The notes: generated from the letters alone by a model not told the origin. Positions 35,812 to 48,875 are shown, numbered from the stretch's first letter. The stretch: DNA of 64,000 nucleotides from Sinotaia quadrata (GCA_028829895.1 CM054181.1:100614360-100678359); one strand, 5' to 3'. Translations and numbers: made by a program.

Positions 35812-36205
35812 TCCAAAACCTTTAGCACGATTAGGACAGCCCTACAAACTTCTAGCACGATTAGGACAGCCCTACAAAGCTCTAGCACGATTAGGACAGC
35901 CCTACAAAACTCTAGCACGATTAGGACAGCCCTACAAAGCTCTAGCACGATTAGGACAGCCCTACAAAACTCTAGCACGATTAGGACAGCCCTACAAAAC
36001 TCTAGCACGATTAGGACAGCCCTACAAAACTCTAGCACGATTAGGACAGCCCTACAAAACTCTAGCACGATTAGGACAGCCCTACAAAACTCTAGCACGA
36101 TTAGGACAGCCCTACAAAACTCTAGCACGATTAGGACAGCCCTACAAAACTCTAGCACGATTAGGACAGCCCTACAAAACTCTAGCACGATTAGGGCAGC
36201 ATTCC
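35812..36205. repeat. 30-bp minisatellite core, 13 copies
   Basis: Thirteen nearly invariant copies of CTAGCACGATTAGGACAGCC plus CTACAAAACT. The unit is a multiple of three with no stop in one frame per strand, producing long but meaningless open frames (10-residue repeats) on plus and minus. Confidence 0.97.
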
Positions 36206-36490
36206 TGAATATTTAGGACAGTTCTATAACACTCCTGCGTATTAATTTGAGGACAATTCTAAACACTACTTAAAGTTTACAACAGCCCTACAGCACTCCT
36301 GAAAGTTTACAACAACCCTACAAGAACTCCTGAGTATTTTGGACAACCCTACAACACTCCTGAGCGTTTAGAACAAGTCTATAGCACTCCAAAATGTTTA
36401 GGACAATACTACAACACCCATCTTTGTACGTCTGGGACAACACTACAACACTCCGGAATGTTTAGGATAATTCTATACTATTCCTACTTG
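36206..36490. repeat. Degenerate continuation of the 30-bp array
   Basis: Loose copies of TTTAGGACAA.CCTACAACACTCCTGA with 33-40 bp spacing, fading to the right. The older edge of the same array. Confidence 0.8.
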
Positions 36491-37215
36491 TTTTATGCAA
36501 TTGTACTTCACTGCAACTTACGACAGTTCTTCGCTTTTACCCATTTACAAAAACCATACCCCAGCCCCACCTGGTTTTGACAATCCCAAAATAACCGATA
36601 TTTCCAGCACTATATTAAGTGTGCACTCCTACACAGTCCTTGATTCAATAAATGAAAGAGAAACTTCAAATGTATTTACTTTTCGATAGCAGGGTCCACT
36701 CGCTGTTAGTAACCAAAAGGGTCGTTCCTACTAAGTGAAAGAATTACACGAAAACATACTTCCTTTCTTATTGTCAAAGTTTGACTGGCTTTATGTTTTA
36801 AATCGGAAATGAAGTAAAGCCGCGCCTAATGACGCCATTTTAACTCTTTCGTGAACTGTGACACAATTCAAACAGTTTGAATTGTATGGCAAATCTACAC
36901 GGTGAGGATGATCTTTTTTCCAAATTGCTTATTATCTCACTTGATTGTACAAAATATATTTTCCTTTTGGAAAGTTAGATGACCAAGAGGTCCGGGTGGT
37001 GGACTGTCATTGCTTTAAAAATTACTTTGAATGCATAATTCATTTATAAATGATAATATTCAAATGCCTCTGAAAGTTTAGTTCAAGTCTTCGAAACAGC
37101 ACAGATGAAGACAGTAAGTGACAGCGGTGGGGAATTCGTCTGAATTTGTAGACTCTTATGTTGGTATATGACGTGGCACTTTGCGGACATTGTCGAGACA
37201 TATACCTCTGTCACT
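36491..37215. other. Non-coding stretch
   Basis: Nothing supportable. Confidence 0.4.
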
Positions 37216-37403
37216 TTAGATGACAGTATATGGTTCGTTGCATGACAACGACCATTCAGCCACAGTGACTCCGTACGACCCTAGACACTCTACGCCACAT
37301 ATCAAGGACCCGTGACACGCTTGTAAAAGGAATTCCTCGACGATAAAGTTATTTTGTGTCTGCTGGCCTCTTTCTTCACATCTCAAATGACTGCCCAGAC
37401 ATC
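37216..37403 (-). CDS. Possible terminal exon, Cys-rich, unrecognised
   Basis: On the minus strand TTTACTCTCACCGTGCAAG| is a fair acceptor (at 37404) and 62 codons follow to TAA at 37216. The product has seven cysteines (CLGSHLRC, QACHGSLICGVEC, SLSC) and balanced composition, unlike the low-complexity frames around it. It resembles a disulfide-rich extracellular segment, but I cannot name the family. The frame also continues upstream to an ATG at 37485, so an unspliced 89-residue frame is an alternative. No upstream exons found. Confidence 0.28.
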
Positions 37404-38246
37404 CTTGCACGGTGAGAGTAAATTTTTCAAACGCGTATGCAATAATGCCTAAATGACTCCCTGCATGCGTTCTAACCAAACCCACCTAAATCCTGTAACG
37501 ACTTATGTACCTACTTATTTACCTCCCTTTAGCGTACAAACGTATCTTCCTTACCTCTGTCTACCGTAATAATATCCTTATGCAATGTTGCTAAATACAC
37601 TTTTGTTTAGTCTGTGACAAGTGCTGTGATAACAGCAAAGATGTAACAGTACTAATAAGCTGTGATAACAGCAAAGGTGTAACATTACGAGAGGCTTTGT
37701 ATGCATACAGGGGGAGGGAAGCACATGCCTGCACATACTGATAAAAGCAGTTCTTCTGGGGGTACTAGTATCGTAGATTCACTAACAAAATATAGAAGCC
37801 GTGAGTCTAATCAATAACAATAATTGTTATGTGTGCATATGCACGCACACACACACACAATATATTTATATATTTAAGACAGGAATATATAGAAATACAG
37901 ATATATATGAGAAAAATGCTCACACACACACACATATACAAAATATATTTTGATATATGAGAGAGAGAAATATTTACACACACAGGAATATATAAATATA
38001 TATGAGAGAAATACACACATGCACACGCACGCATATACGCGCACACGTTTGGTTCACGTAGTCAATGCCAGCAGCTGAAGCTTAGGGCCTACGTACCACT
38101 CTCACAGTCAAGGTCAAACATGTCTGTATGCACTTTTCTCTTAGTCGAGGGCGCATGCGTACGCTTTCCGTCAGTACATGGGCCAGCTACTTGAACAATA
38201 GCGTTTCCATTGCACAGACAAGTATCTGTGTACCCTCACGCTTGCG

Positions 38247-38310
38247 CGCGCGCACACACACACACACACACGCACACACGCACCGCGCGCGCGCGCGCAC
38301 AGACACACAC
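38247..38310. repeat. (CA)n/(GC)n compound microsatellite
   Basis: CGCGCGCACACACACA followed by ACGCACCGCGCGCGCG. Confidence 0.95.
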
Positions 38311-38749
38311 GCAGACCGTGTGTTGTCTCATAAAAAGTGACGACGCGACATCACAGAAACGCCCGATACTGAGTCAGACATTAATTAAAATTCATAACAC
38401 TCTTATAAAATATATTATGAAAACCAAAACCATGAAATGCACTTAGAAATCCACGTCTTTTCTAAATAATCGTTCGTCTGAATTTACAGAATAATTATAG
38501 AACAACAGAATAATAGAACAATTGAGTTAAGTATATCCGTAAGTTATTTCTTTATTTATTTCCCTATTTGTCATTTGTTTATTTATTGATTTACATATTT
38601 TTGTACTCTTCTGACCTAAAAAATTGTTAAAAAATATATCTGTGAGATGTTTATTACTGATTAGATTTTGGCGTTTATTATGTTGGGCCTCGATTTTCTT
38701 CGAGTGTCACGTGCAGCAAATTTGCGTTTATTAACTAAAATCTTTACTG

Positions 38750-39240
38750 CTTTTTGTTGTTTTTTTCTAAATATATTTTTTTCTAAACATATGTATATAC
38801 AACATTTATTTATCTACAATGCTTTTGGCTGTTTTTTTTATTAAAAAAATGTATTGTTTTTTTTTCTAAACATACGTATAAAGTTTCAACAATGCTGCCT
38901 GATGTTTTTTCTTCTAATTATATCGGGTTTTAAAATATATGGTTTTTATATAAATTTTCAATATTTATCGGTAATAAAATGCTGTTTGGTTTTTCCTAAA
39001 TATATTGGTTTATTCCCTAAACATATTGTTGTTTCTAAATATATGTATACATTCTCAACACGTATTTACCTACACTACTCTTTGTTCTTTTCTAAATATT
39101 TGTATACATTATCAACATTTATTTACCTACAATACTGATTGTTGTTTTTTTCCTAAATAAATGTATTGACCTAGATGTTGGTTTTTTTTCTAAATATATG
39201 TAAACATTTTCAACATTTTTTTTATCTACAGTATCTTAAA
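38750..39240. repeat. Old AT-rich tandem repeat
   Basis: TTTTTTTCTAAA(T/C)ATA.GTATA with CAACATTTATTTACCTACA recurs about eight times with 40-65 bp spacing and heavy divergence. Confidence 0.6.
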
Positions 39241-40280
39241 AATTAAAATTAGTTTTCTTCAACGTTCCAGAATAAATTATGTCTGAATATTTTTTCTAAA
39301 AGGATCTAATCATGAACTCAGAAAAACAGAAGATATTCGGAAAATATAGTTCAAAGTTTCATCGCTATGCTCATTACAGGTTTTTTCCTATAACTTCTTT
39401 CCTCACAGGAACCGCAATAGACTTTTCCTCTTTTGATCCTTTCTGTGTAAACACTTTCCAAATCTTAAACAGGTATCATAGCACGTGACCTTTCAAGAAT
39501 GCACACATTCCTATGCATGCTTCCCTCTGACCTTTCCTTAACAGTCTGCCTGACTCTTTCTCTTTCTCTTCTCCCCTATGCCTCTGTTTAATTCTCTGTG
39601 TTTTTGTGCATATGTACATGTAATAAATACAAAGGTATAAAAATAATCAGAACAATGTGTTTCGTTTTCATTAAGTGAACTATCAAATAAGCATGATTAT
39701 GTTCTGATGAAAGCTCATTTAGATCTAATATGTTAGATAGGACTTTTCAAGTAACAAATATCTAGGCAATAATAAAAACATAAGCCACTGTGATTTGTCA
39801 TAAACCAGACAGATCGATAGACAGATATGGACTTCACCTCCATCACACTGTCATGCTTAGACACATGTAAACAGTTGATAGACTAAACATGTCTGATAAA
39901 CGATATGGTAACATTTCAATGTAACAGACATGTAAGCAGAAACTAGTGGCTTCTTAAACTACTAAAACAAAGATAAAACAAAGCTAGAGTGGACACAGAA
40001 GTCATCCAAAGTCCCTATAAATAATGCCATAACATACATTATAGTGTATTGAACGTTCACTCGCTTAATTAAGTGGGACAGATGGACCTAAGTAAGGAGA
40101 CCAGTAGGACTCTATTCCTGAAATATAACTTGTTATGCATTATCTCTACTGTGGATGACGATTCTAGAACAGCTGTAAACTTACAGAGGACTTCTTCACA
40201 GGAAGGCTTGTTAATAGAGGAAGTGTGATCGACAGCTTGATCTGCGATGACGTAGAACTGTGGCCAGTAATAGTCGTCAC

Positions 40281-41101
40281 ACAATATTTCCTTAGGTAGA
40301 GAAACTTCTTACCAAAGGAGAAGATAAATTTGTCTTTAATCTATATTTAGCAAGACCCCATCTACACATGGTCTCTCCAAAATATGGCTATCAATATGTG
40401 CAAGAAGGTCAATAAATTTAACAATAAATTTATTAAATCAACAATCAAATATACATACAACAAATACAATGAAAAGATTATTTTGACATTAATATTTCCA
40501 TGAATCCATGTTCGAATAATTTCAATGCTTATACAGTCTTATACCCTAACACATAATTCAGCAAATTAGTGTCAATATAAATAACAGAATCATTTTTATC
40601 ATAGAACAGAAATAGAGTTATAGAGAGATAAGTAATAGTTTGTAAATAGCCTTGTCAGGATGTTGCTGCAATAGTCTTTCGCTGCTTTCATAACAGTGTC
40701 ACACTTTTATTGTTCACAATAGAATTTTCAATTCTTTGTGTGTTCCTTTAGCTTGCACTAGAATGTTCCATGAGCTGCTGTTCTCTCGAGACTAATCTGG
40801 GCGATCCTTTGCTGTGTTAGTTCCCTCAAGCAGAACAACAATGTAGCAATTTCCAGTAACTTCCTTATACCAGAAATTCTATGAATTACTAGAGCATTCC
40901 TTGCCATCATACATTAACAGACTGCAGTGTATCTTTATACTTAAATGCTGGGGTAGAAACTTCTCAAATCTATCATGGCCAATATATAAATCAATATACC
41001 AGGAAATTCTAGACATTCCAGATATTCTACAAGGGAACAAATGCTAAGTTTTCCAGTTTATCATCTCTAACTCCATTCTTTCTTACATTCAAGTCTCATT
41101 G
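40281..41101 (-). mobile_element. Dispersed repeat family, copy B (inverted; middle and 3' parts)
   Basis: Read on the minus strand, 41101-40780 matches the right part of copy A (ACTTGAATGTAAGAAAGAAT to CCCAGATTAGTCTCGAGAGA). 40780-40281 matches 53280-53660 of copy C (TATATTGACACTAAT.TG.TGAATTAT and TTTGATTGTTGATTTAATAAAT). It links the two halves of the family and shows that the middle segment is genuine element sequence. No intact coding frame. Confidence 0.75.
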
Positions 41102-41134
41102 ACGATCAGACTTGTAATACTAAACCGTTTAAAT

Positions 41135-41375
41135 ATCACTGAATTTTCCTTTTAATTCTGACATACAACATCGAAACATTTGGAGTGCAATTTTCCTTTT
41201 AATTCTGACATACAACATCGAAACATTTGGAGTGCAATATTCCTTTTAATTCTGACATACAACATCGAAACATTTGGAGTGCAATTTTCCTTTTAATTCT
41301 GACATACAACATCGAAACATTTGGAGTGCAATTTTCCTTTTAATTCTGACATACAACATCGAAACATTTAAACTA
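41135..41375. repeat. 47-bp minisatellite, 5 copies
   Basis: TTTTCCTTTTAATTCTGACA with TACAACATCGAAACATTTGGAGTGCAA. It lies immediately beyond the inverted dispersed element. Confidence 0.97.
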
Positions 41376-41904
41376 GCGTACAGATTCCTTTTTAACGTTA
41401 AATCTTCTAAATTAATATGCAATTTTAGTTCTTGGTATCTATAAACATTATTTTAACTATTTTAAAGAAATATCCGTTTATGCTAGCATTTCAACCAGCT
41501 AAGAAAGCGTGAAATTGCTCTTTCCCCAATACCAGAGGGCGTAAAATTTTAATCGTTTAGGTGAGATGTGACATTTTCCTTTCAGCAAAAACAAACATCG
41601 TATACAATTTGCAAGAATTCGGTAAGTGTGGGGTTTTTAATCTTCTAAGATTGGAGAAGTACATGAAACTTTTTATAACAATTCGGTAAGCGAGTTTAAG
41701 TTTCGTCATAGTGTGGACACGTATACTGTACAATTAACCCCAAATCGACCAGCAAGTATTATTCTTTCTTTCTTTAACCGGAGAAGTATACTGAACAATT
41801 TACAAGAACTGGGTATGCGAGTGGGTTTTTCTTAGTGTAGAGCCGTATACTGTATAATAAAATCTATATTTACTCTTTGTATGCTTTTCTCTCCTGACTC
41901 AGGG

Positions 41905-42045
41905 GTGTATATTTTATCATTAAAAACATATTATCTGGGGTGTATATTTTATTATTAAAAACATATTATCTGGGTTGTATATTTTATTATTAAAAACATA
42001 TTTTCTGGGGGTATATTTTATTATTAAAAACATATTATCTGGGCG
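41905..42045. repeat. 35-bp minisatellite, 4 copies
   Basis: GTATATTTTATTATTAAAAA with CATATTATCTGGGGT. Confidence 0.95.
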
Positions 42046-43849
42046 TCAACATTACACTTCTTCACTCGATGCCGTACGTTAACACAATTTACGCCATCTT
42101 AACCACGCGCCCAATTTTCCTTCTTGAGCATTGAAGGATGAATAATGTCACACTAAGCAGCAACGGCATTAGATGACTCTCGTAAATTGTACATCACTTT
42201 AAATACTTTAAGCTTTAATGTGACTCACACATATATTATTTTTCTCTTTGCAGTTTGGTTAATAAATGTGCACAGAGATTCACCTCTTGAAATCCAATGC
42301 ATTCGTTTCTCTGAACTTTAAAGCATGGATATGTAAATCTAAAGGACAGTCTTGTTAAGAGGAAAATAATGAATTAATAACAATGGTGAGAATTCAGTAG
42401 GGGGGAGGGCTGTCACATAATGGCTTATGTAGCCCACACCCACCCTTCCTCTAAAAAATAAACTACACGTAAACCTACCTTCTAAAAAGGCTGACCCCTT
42501 ATCCCCAGTCTGGGAACATACCTGAATGTTCCAGACAACTCACTAAACTAACCAAAGTGCAGTTCAGCCACATGAATGAATGTACTAGAAAGTTACCTGT
42601 AAATCATTAGTTGAATGCAAACTGACTGTTGAGGCAACACATATTATGGCTCCCAGTGTTAACAAAGTATAATCATACTACTAACCTTATCGCCACTTAT
42701 CAACACAGAAGGAAATCGTCTTCTGTATATATTACTGCTGAAGATATGTGGTTTTGCTTGCCTAACTAATATATTCATGTTTATCTCACGACATTAATGT
42801 TATTTATATTGTTATATTTCGCTTATGATATTTAAATGTATGATGACCATTAAAACCAATCTGTCAGAGAGTACATGAGGACAATTTCTTAGCCCATGCG
42901 TATTTTAGTGGCAGATCGGCACTTTGCCTGAGACTTTATCTTGGATGTTGGCTTGATGAGTGCTAAGCTGCAAGCAACACCAGAGCAGAATGACTCACAG
43001 GCCAAAGACCAGTTCAACGGACCACATGCATGTCTGCTAATGACATTCACTGAGACCCTAGACTATATGTCAGGCAATCTAAAGATATGTATTTATATAG
43101 TCACAACTGCACAGCTTCAGTCAAGTTGTAGATAAATTCTACCAAAGTACTTTTAGAATTAACTGAGAAACATTCAGTGTTTTCTTATAATCTCATTTAT
43201 AGTTTGCTCATCCAAAAAACCAAATAACTACTACAGTGCCATTAAACTAAAAAGAACATTCCCTTATGACACCACATGATCATGATTAGGCACTATAACT
43301 ATATATATAAACTCTAATTGTAACTAACTGTTAAACTATTTGCTATATGTAACCATGCTGTCTTATGTTATTTCTTGTTGAATACAATTATTGTTGATAC
43401 ATAGACCACTCACGATAGCTCGACTCACACGTTATATATTGTAGTCTGTCACCTGTATTTACTTACTAACCTGTCTGTATGTAGCAGGGGGCTCGAGCTA
43501 TCTTTTAGAAATAACACTAATATTCTGCATTATCTATAATTCATCTTTCTAACACGTGTGCCAACCAGAAGTTGTGCTTAGGGGATTAGCCTTAGGTTAT
43601 GGGTAGCCCAGGGTGGTGAAGAATTAACATCTTTCCCATCTCCCAGCAAAACGTCACAGAGACTATTCTTGGAAGAGCACAAAAATCTTTGAAGGATATG
43701 TTCAGATACTCTTAGACATTGCTGACACAAAATTCACTCTAGAAAATTAAACTTTTTGCTTTTCCTAATTACTCTGCACAGATACTTATTATAAACAATT
43801 ACACAAAGATGTTTACTTGATAAAAACCAAATAAGCTGCACTTCAAACA
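42046..43849. other. Non-coding stretch
   Basis: No gene supported. The plus-strand frame 42941-43135 has near-normal composition but no recognisable domain or splice context. A perfect 10-bp inverted repeat (GATAGCTCGA at 43414, TCGAGCTATC at 43493) is noted. Confidence 0.4.
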
Positions 43850-44585
43850 AAATGCTTTAATATGCATAGGCAGACATGCATGTTATATGCTGAAATACAA
43901 ATTTCACTCAAACAAAATTAGTCTGCCATGATGTGCTTTAATAAACATGGACAGACACACTTGGTCCAGGCAGAATTCACTTGAAGAAAATAAATCTGCT
44001 TTGTAGTATTTTATTTTATTTAATACCAGCGAAGAGTACATGTCCATAGAATTAATTAAAATCCAAACTAATATGCTTTGTAATGCTATACTTAGCATGG
44101 ATAGACACGTACAGTACCTATATACCTACATAATTCAATTAAACTGCCTTATAGTGCTTTAATAAGTATGGACAATCACGCACGGTACATTCTGACAGAC
44201 ATAATTCATTTGGAAAAAATCCGACTTGAGGAGCTTTAATAAGCCTGGACAGACACACACGGTACATGATGACGCAGAATTCAGTTGAAAAACTAATTTA
44301 CCCTGTGGTGCTTTAATAAGCATGGGCAGACACGCACGGTACACGATGACGCAGAATTCAATTGAAGAATTAATTTACATGGGCAGACACGCACGATATA
44401 TGCATACATAATTAACTTACAAGAAAATAATTAATCTACTTTATATTGCTATAATAGGCATGGACAGACACGCAAGCTACTTGCACAAATTATTAACTTA
44501 CAAGAAAATAATTAATCTACTTTGTATTGCTTTAATAGGCATGGACAGACACGCAAGCTACATGCTGACACAAGATTGACTTGAA
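43850..44585. repeat. Degenerate repeat family with variable spacing, about 9 units
   Basis: GCTTTAATA(A/G)GCATGGACAG with ACACGCACGGTACATG and AATTCAATTGAA blocks recur at 43850-44585. Two units (44400-44570) are closer, with ACAAGAAAATAATTAATCTA. Confidence 0.75.
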
Positions 44586-44933
44586 AAACTTTACACTTCC
44601 GAGAAATGCTCGGATTACACGGGACTAATAGTATATGCCTACAGATATACATTCACTTTAATCTGATAGTTTCCATCTGGCATGTACAACATCTGATCAG
44701 GAGACCCAATCCCCAGAGGTTTTCAGGTTCCCTGACCCACTATCTCACTAACTGGCAGTTCTTTGTCCAAAAACTAGATGTCTATATTGCAATATTATTG
44801 TCTCTAAAATGTAACAAAGAATGTCGAATTATACTTCTCATTTTGACATGATGATATAATCAGTTCGTTACTTTGTCTCGTTATTCACAGGACTAACTGC
44901 TACGCATCCCGCATGGTCGTCGGAAGTCACACG
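44586..44933. other. Non-coding stretch
   Basis: Nothing supportable; the plus-strand frame across it is unrecognised. Confidence 0.35.
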
Positions 44934-44954
44934 ATGACTGAACAACAACAACCT

Positions 44955-45088
44955 GACTGGACAAGCTTGATCTTTGTCGTCATCTGTCCAAGCAAAAAAT
45001 TGGACAACTTTATCTTTGTCGTCATCTGTTCAAGCAAAAGACTGGAGAAGCTTGATCTTTGCCTCATCTGTCCAAGCAAATTTAGTAT
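44955..45088. repeat. Minisatellite of about 45 bp, 3 copies
   Basis: CTTGATCTTTGTCGTCATCT with GTCCAAGCAAAA..TGGA.AA. Confidence 0.85.
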
Positions 45089-45487
45089 GTGGAGTCCAAC
45101 CAATCAAATAGACTCTTACTGTCGTAACCTCCTTAATGATAGGATCATATTCCAGTGATAAATCTCATTATATCTATCAGCCTTTCCTGTAATTGGTTCT
45201 AGCTATTGGGTTAAACTCACAATTAGATCTTGTGGATTTCAGTATACCTGTGAGTGCATGTGTGAATAATTTTGTAAGTCAAAATGTTGCGAATTAAAAT
45301 AGCATGTTTGCTCACGTGTATGTGTGTGCTATTCGTGTGATTTTTTCAACTATTTTATAACTATTACACATAAAATTATTTATATTTCTTTGTGTTTGTG
45401 TGTGTGTTATATGAATGCGATTTTCACTGTCAGGCACCTATGAGCATAAATGTTTGGTTTTAAAATGCTAGTGATTCGACATGGACG

Positions 45488-45489
<2 letters not shown>

Positions 45490-45556
<67 letters not shown>

Positions 45557-45592
45557 ACACACACAATCACACACACACATACACACACACAG
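45490..45592. repeat. (AC)n microsatellite
   Basis: About 60 bp of pure CA, then CA broken by AATCACAC. Confidence 0.97.
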
Positions 45593-45687
45593 AGTTAAAG
45601 GTAAACTTAGACATAACTTTCCAAAATATCTTTAATAAGCTCGAAGTAAAAAATAACTACGGAGAAACATCGTATGTTCGTCTGTCC

Positions 45688-45972
45688 AAACAATACTATG
45701 TGTGGTGACTATGGTAGTAAGTGCTACTATGTGTGGTGACTATGGTAGTAAGTGCTACTATGTGTGGTGACTATGAAAGTAAGTGCTACTATGTGTGGTG
45801 ACTATGATAGTAAGTGCTACTATGTGTGGTGACTATGGTAGTAAGTGCTACTATGTGTGGTGACTATGGTAGTAAGTGCTACTATGTGTGGTGACTATGG
45901 TAGTAAGTGCTACTATGTGTGGTGACTGGTAGTAAGTGCTACTATGTGTGGTGACTATGGTAGTAAGTGCCA
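45688..45972. repeat. 31-bp minisatellite, 9 copies
   Basis: TACTATGTGTGGTGACTATG with GTAGTAAGTGC; one unit has a small deletion (GTGACTGGTAG at about 45920). Very homogeneous, so young. Confidence 0.97.
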
Positions 45973-46049
45973 ATTGCTTTGTACATACAAGTCAGTCTAT
46001 ACTACTATTTCTAAGTTATTTTTATCTTCCAATCAAGTATTACTTTTAA

Positions 46050-46215
46050 ACGGTTCAACACTGACGTACTGTTTTTCTACTGATTCAATAATGACACATA
46101 ACTTTTAAATTATTCAAGAATAGCACAACTTTTCTAATTATCCAATGACGTATAGCTTTTCTAATTATTCAACAATGACATACATTTTCTACCGATTCAA
46201 CAATGACACACAACG
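46050..46215. repeat. Degenerate repeat of about 34 bp, 5 copies
   Basis: ATTCAACAATGACATA..TTTTCTA.T repeats loosely. Confidence 0.7.
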
Positions 46216-47660
46216 TCTGTTAAGATTTATCAGTTACACAAAAAGCTTTTAAAAATTTCGGGCCTTTTGTTCTTGTGTTTTGAGGGGAGGATTATATTTC
46301 GCGTAGAAAACACTGGGAAGCACGTAAATACAGAATTAATTAAAAGTACTGTATAATCAATCTTTGTTATAAGAATTATATACACCACTTCATAAGATAA
46401 TAAAACATTGTAATGCAATTATAAATGAATAATTAGAAAAATAATAGCATCTCCCCTTAAGAAAATAAAAGTATTCATGGCAGCAGACATACACGCAGTG
46501 ACCTTGAGACACAACACGTAGCCCTACACGTCCTGCGTCAAACCTGTTGCGTACATTTGCTTGGAGTATATTTGTCGGACATTGTCTTCCATCCAGTATT
46601 GTATAAATCTCTTTTTTCATGTACATTGTTGTTTTGCTTCCTGTATTGTATAAATCTTTTGAGTGCTGAACCTGTTTTCAACGGTGTTAAAGTATTTTTA
46701 TAAATGTGTTTCAGTCTAACACGTATGTGGATTCTATATGCGCGTTCAACACGACCCTGACCTACATTTAAAATTGCCAAGTTATGTAAATAGTCAGATT
46801 ATAAATATAATCTATACACTGCTTCGTCTTAGATAATGTTCTACTACAACTTCCTCTATTGTTAAAGTCTTTGTATTCGTAAAAAGTTTGATGTTAGATA
46901 TAAATATCAAAGATACTAAACTCTCTCTCGCTCGCTCTCTCTCTTAAACTGATACTGTGACACTGGTCTCAGCAGGCGAACTATTCAACTTGCTGTATAA
47001 CTATGAAGAATGTTGAAAACAGAACAGACTACAAAATAATGTTTAAGAAATATCCAGAAATTCTGTTATTAATTCTGTCGGACAGAGAGCAAATGATATC
47101 GTTAAAATCACCAAAATAATTGTTGTCGTCTACAGACTTTGACTATGATTAAATGTTCAATGTAACGTATTCTATATGACATCTTTCACGCGGGAAATGA
47201 CGCAATACTTCACGTCCGTAGACCCTCCTTTGTCGTACTTGTCGATCACTTCAGAGTTGTCTGCCCATTAACAGATGCACTTCATGATCCCTTATTTTCT
47301 TTCTTCCTTCATCTATTCACCCTCTCCCCCCTCCCCCCACAAAAATATTTTAAAAAATAAAAAACCGCAGTAAAACATTTGACATATTCAGACGCGTACA
47401 TATTACAATGAAGGCTCCCGTCATCTCACTGTTATTATCTCAAGATGGAAGAGCTTCAGTTACTGCACCTTGTAACTCTGAAAGTAAAACAAAAATAACT
47501 CAAGCAAATTAGAAATAAACACACTAGCAAACTAATTATGAATTTATTTAATTATTAGCTTTATAAAATCAATTCTAAATACAAATTGTTAATCGTAATT
47601 TCTAGTATGGTTATTTTGTATCAGAGTTGTAATCGATTTAAAGAAATTATTGAGGACAGC
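46216..47660. other. Non-coding stretch
   Basis: Overlapping minus-strand frames (46390-46780) contain the duplicated motif GATTTATACAATAC but no recognisable protein. No gene supported. Confidence 0.4.
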
Positions 47661-47664
47661 GTGT

Positions 47665-48020
47665 TAATTTATAACTAATAACCTTACTGATTGTATTAAA
47701 TATAGAGAGCTTTCTTTTCAAGATGATGACCTTACAGATTGTATTAAATATAGAGAGCTTTCTTTTCAAGATGATAACCTTACAGATTGTATTAAATATA
47801 GAGAGCGTTCTTTTCAAGATGATGACCTTACAGATTGTATTAAATATAGAGAGCTTTCTTTTCAAGATGATAACCTTACAGATTGTATTAAATATAGAGA
47901 ACTTTCTTTTCAAGATGATGACCTTACAGATTGTATTAAATATAGAGAGCTTTCTTTTCAAGATGATAACCTTACAGATTGTAATAAATATAGAGAGCTT
48001 TCTTTTCAAGCTGATAACCT
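47665..48020. repeat. 48-bp minisatellite with alternating units, 7 copies
   Basis: The unit CCTTACAGATTGTATTAAAT with ATAGAGAGCTTTCTTTTCAA ends alternately in GATGATGA and GATGATAA, so the true period is about 96 bp. In-frame length gives periodic 16-residue frames on both strands; these are not proteins. Confidence 0.97.
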
Positions 48021-48279
48021 TAGACGTATTTTACCTATAGCTGAGTTTAGAGAAGATTTATCGTAGAGATAGTTATCATATAACTATGATTAGAAATTGT
48101 TATCTTAGAGATGTATACTGCATATAATTTGGCTTAGAGATGTTTATCTTAGAGATGCATATTGATTATAAGTGGTTTAAAGATGATAATGTTACTGATA
48201 CGAAATGAATCTTCAAGGGAGAGGATTCTGTGCATGATAATTAATTCATTATTACACTAATTTTACTTCAACTGTACTA

Positions 48280-48365
48280 ATGATGATGATGATGATAATA
48301 ACGATGACGATGGTGGTAGTTATGATGATAATGACAACTATGATGATGATGATGATGATGATGAT
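48280..48365. repeat. (GAT)n microsatellite at the 5' junction of a LINE fragment
   Basis: GATGATGATGAT interrupted by AATAACGATGACGATGGTGG. It directly abuts the truncated LINE end. Confidence 0.9.
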
Positions 48366-48827
48366 GCACCAACAACTAGCAGTCAGCGAGACAGAAGTCA
48401 ATATACTGTGGGACTTCGAGATACGAACAGATCGAATGAATCCTGCGCGAAGACTAGACATTGTAGTTCTCAATAATTCTAACAGAACAGCAGCAATCAT
48501 CGAAGTCGCTGTTCCAAGCAATAGAAACATAAGAACAACAGAAAGAGAAAAAATAGAAAAATACCAGGATCTCAGATTAGAAATACAGTGTCTGTGAAAA
48601 AAAATCAGAAGTGATACCTAAGTGATAGGAGCCTTGATGAAGATAACATCTAAGTTGGAAAGCTAGCAGAATAAACTCCCTGGAAACCGCTGACTCGCCC
48701 CACTACTAAAAGCAGTGCTTCTCGGAATATCCATATCCTCCGTAAAATCTTGGATCTCCCAGAATCTTGGTAAGATTCCTAGACATTGCTTCACCACCAA
48801 CAATCAGCAAAAGTCGTGAGAAAAATG

Positions 48828-48875
<48 letters not shown>

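Larger units (their letters stand above)
37404..40280. other. Non-coding stretch with AC/TA-rich low complexity
   Basis: A 38-bp duplication (GCTGTGATAACAGCAAAG) lies at about 37630-37690. CA/TA-rich segments are at 37845-38045 and a (CA)/(CG) tract at 38247-38310. An AT-rich region (38760-39240) has repeated TTTTTTCTAAA.ATATGTATA.AC and TTATTTACCTACAATACT motifs, an old decayed tandem array. No gene supported. Confidence 0.45.

Noticed and set aside
35812..36205. CRISPR-like regular direct repeats
   Set aside because: Repeats are contiguous with no unique spacers, no cas genes are present, and the context is eukaryotic.
40069..40284. Minus-strand frame next to dispersed copy B
   Set aside because: It starts inside the repeat and continues into unrelated sequence; no domain, and chance read-through is the simplest explanation.
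43414..43502. Perfect 10-bp inverted repeat GATAGCTCGA / TCGAGCTATC
   Set aside because: Loop of about 70 nt, no target duplication and no coding content; expected by chance in 64 kb.
47447..47500. Second AAGATGG start (MEELQLLHLVTLK) resembling a first exon
   Set aside because: The donor is weak (AAA|GTAAAA) and the frame ends after a few codons.
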